In this document: piece by piece, positions 6,878-7,145 of the stretch
How the letters are laid out: the number at the start of each line of letters is the position of its first letter
Numbering within the stretch: position 1 is the stretch's first letter
Assembly: GCA_947174575.1 (NCBI GenBank)
Contig: CAMWJM010000059.1
Coordinates: 1 to 7,145 of the forward strand
Direction: 5' to 3'
Length of the DNA stretch: 7,145 bases
Source: an uncultured Alistipes sp.
Lineage (GTDB): Bacteria; Bacteroidota; Bacteroidia; Bacteroidales; Rikenellaceae
Program-made: the position numbers and the translations under genes
Notes under the pieces: generated by a model
The model's database searches: none
What the model saw: only the letters and a program-made list of their open reading frames with translations
Told to the model about the DNA's origin: nothing

Positions 6878-6883
6878 AAAGGA
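6878..6883 (+). promoter_or_regulatory. Shine-Dalgarno-like AAAGGA before rpsL
   Basis: AAAGGA ends 11 bases before the ATG at 6895 and complements the 16S rRNA 3' tail. The other starts seen in this window lack such a match, so it stands out, although the spacing is slightly long. Bacteroidetes seldom depend on this pairing, so its use is uncertain. Confidence 0.4.
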
Positions 6884-6894
6884 CAGTTTAAGAA

Positions 6895-7145
6895 ATGCCA
6901 ACTATTCAACAGTTAGTGAGAAACGGCCGTCTGTCGCTGGAGGACAAGTCGAAATCCCCCGCGCTGGCCGCGTGTCCCCAGCGCCGTGGCGTGTGTACGC
7001 GCGTGTACACCACGACCCCGAAGAAGCCTAACTCGGCGATGCGTAAGGTGGCGCGTGTTCGTTTGACCAACGGCAAGGAGGTCAACGCCTACATCCCCGG
7101 CGAGGGTCACAACCTGCAGGAGCACTCGATCGTGCTCGTTCGCGG
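6895..7145 (+). CDS. rpsL: Small ribosomal subunit protein uS12 (cut by window edge)
   Basis: The frame encodes 83 complete residues of S12 (about two-thirds of the protein) before the window ends. S12 sits at the decoding centre of the 30S subunit and helps control tRNA selection accuracy. The hallmark stretch [25 protein letters not shown] (27-51) and [10 protein letters not shown] (69-78) are present. Lys43 in TTTPKKPNS is the wild-type residue whose substitution gives streptomycin resistance in other bacteria; the second resistance site, near Lys88, lies beyond the edge. The ATG at 6895 gives the canonical MPTIQQLVR start. It is transcribed away from all other genes here. In Bacteroidetes rpsL usually leads the str operon with rpsG and fusA, which would be to the right. 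Confidence 0.98.
   Translation, partial: MPTIQQLVRNGRLSLEDKSKSPALAACPQRRGVCTRVYTTTPKKPNSAMRKVARVRLTNGKEVNAYIPGEGHNLQEHSIVLVR

Noticed and set aside
6786..7031. An 81-residue plus-strand frame starting before rpsL
   Set aside because: Its start lies upstream of the mapped -7 element, and its C-terminal half is rpsL read in another frame.

Overview
The window looks like a chromosomal core region of a GC-rich gut-type Bacteroidales, and I would guess Alistipes or a close Rikenellaceae relative. Three things support this. The promoters fit the Bacteroidetes sigma pattern (TTTG near -33, TAnnTTTG near -7). Most genes lack a clear Shine-Dalgarno sequence. The proteins (a LeuRS with a long insertion, an EF-G-like factor, a GH43 enzyme, a PepP) read like Bacteroidetes versions. 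The genus is an inference.

Layout. At the left edge is the N-terminus of an elongation factor G-like protein on the minus strand (1-240), with its own candidate promoter (278-307). A strong minus-strand terminator hairpin (351-385) separates it from a compact three-gene minus-strand unit: leuS (leucyl-tRNA synthetase, 2679-5435), a secreted alpha/beta hydrolase of carbohydrate-esterase type (1802-2677) and pepP (Xaa-Pro aminopeptidase, 405-1799). The gaps between these genes are 1 and 2 bases. A candidate promoter for the unit lies at 5471-5503. Upstream is a short intergenic region holding a heptamer repeat array in two opposed blocks (5494-5567). Then comes a minus-strand gene for a secreted GH43-family glycosidase (5566-6609) with a very good promoter (6633-6664). 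An AT-rich divergent intergenic region follows. On the plus strand, the 5' two-thirds of rpsL (ribosomal protein S12) begins at 6895 and runs off the right edge.

How the genes relate. rpsL normally opens the str operon (rpsL-rpsG-fusA), which would lie outside the window. LeuRS, S12 and the EF-G-like factor all serve translation, and PepP finishes peptide degradation. The GH43 enzyme and the esterase-like hydrolase both carry signal peptides and could act on the same plant or host glycan, but they are separated by leuS and no SusC/SusD pair or regulator is visible. The window is therefore mostly ordinary housekeeping DNA with two exported carbohydrate-active enzymes embedded in it. I see no mobile element, CRISPR array, tRNA, rRNA or clear new system. 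The points most worth a second look are the degenerate GTPase motifs of the EF-G-like protein, the exported esterase locked into an operon with leuS and pepP, and the opposed heptamer array upstream of leuS.
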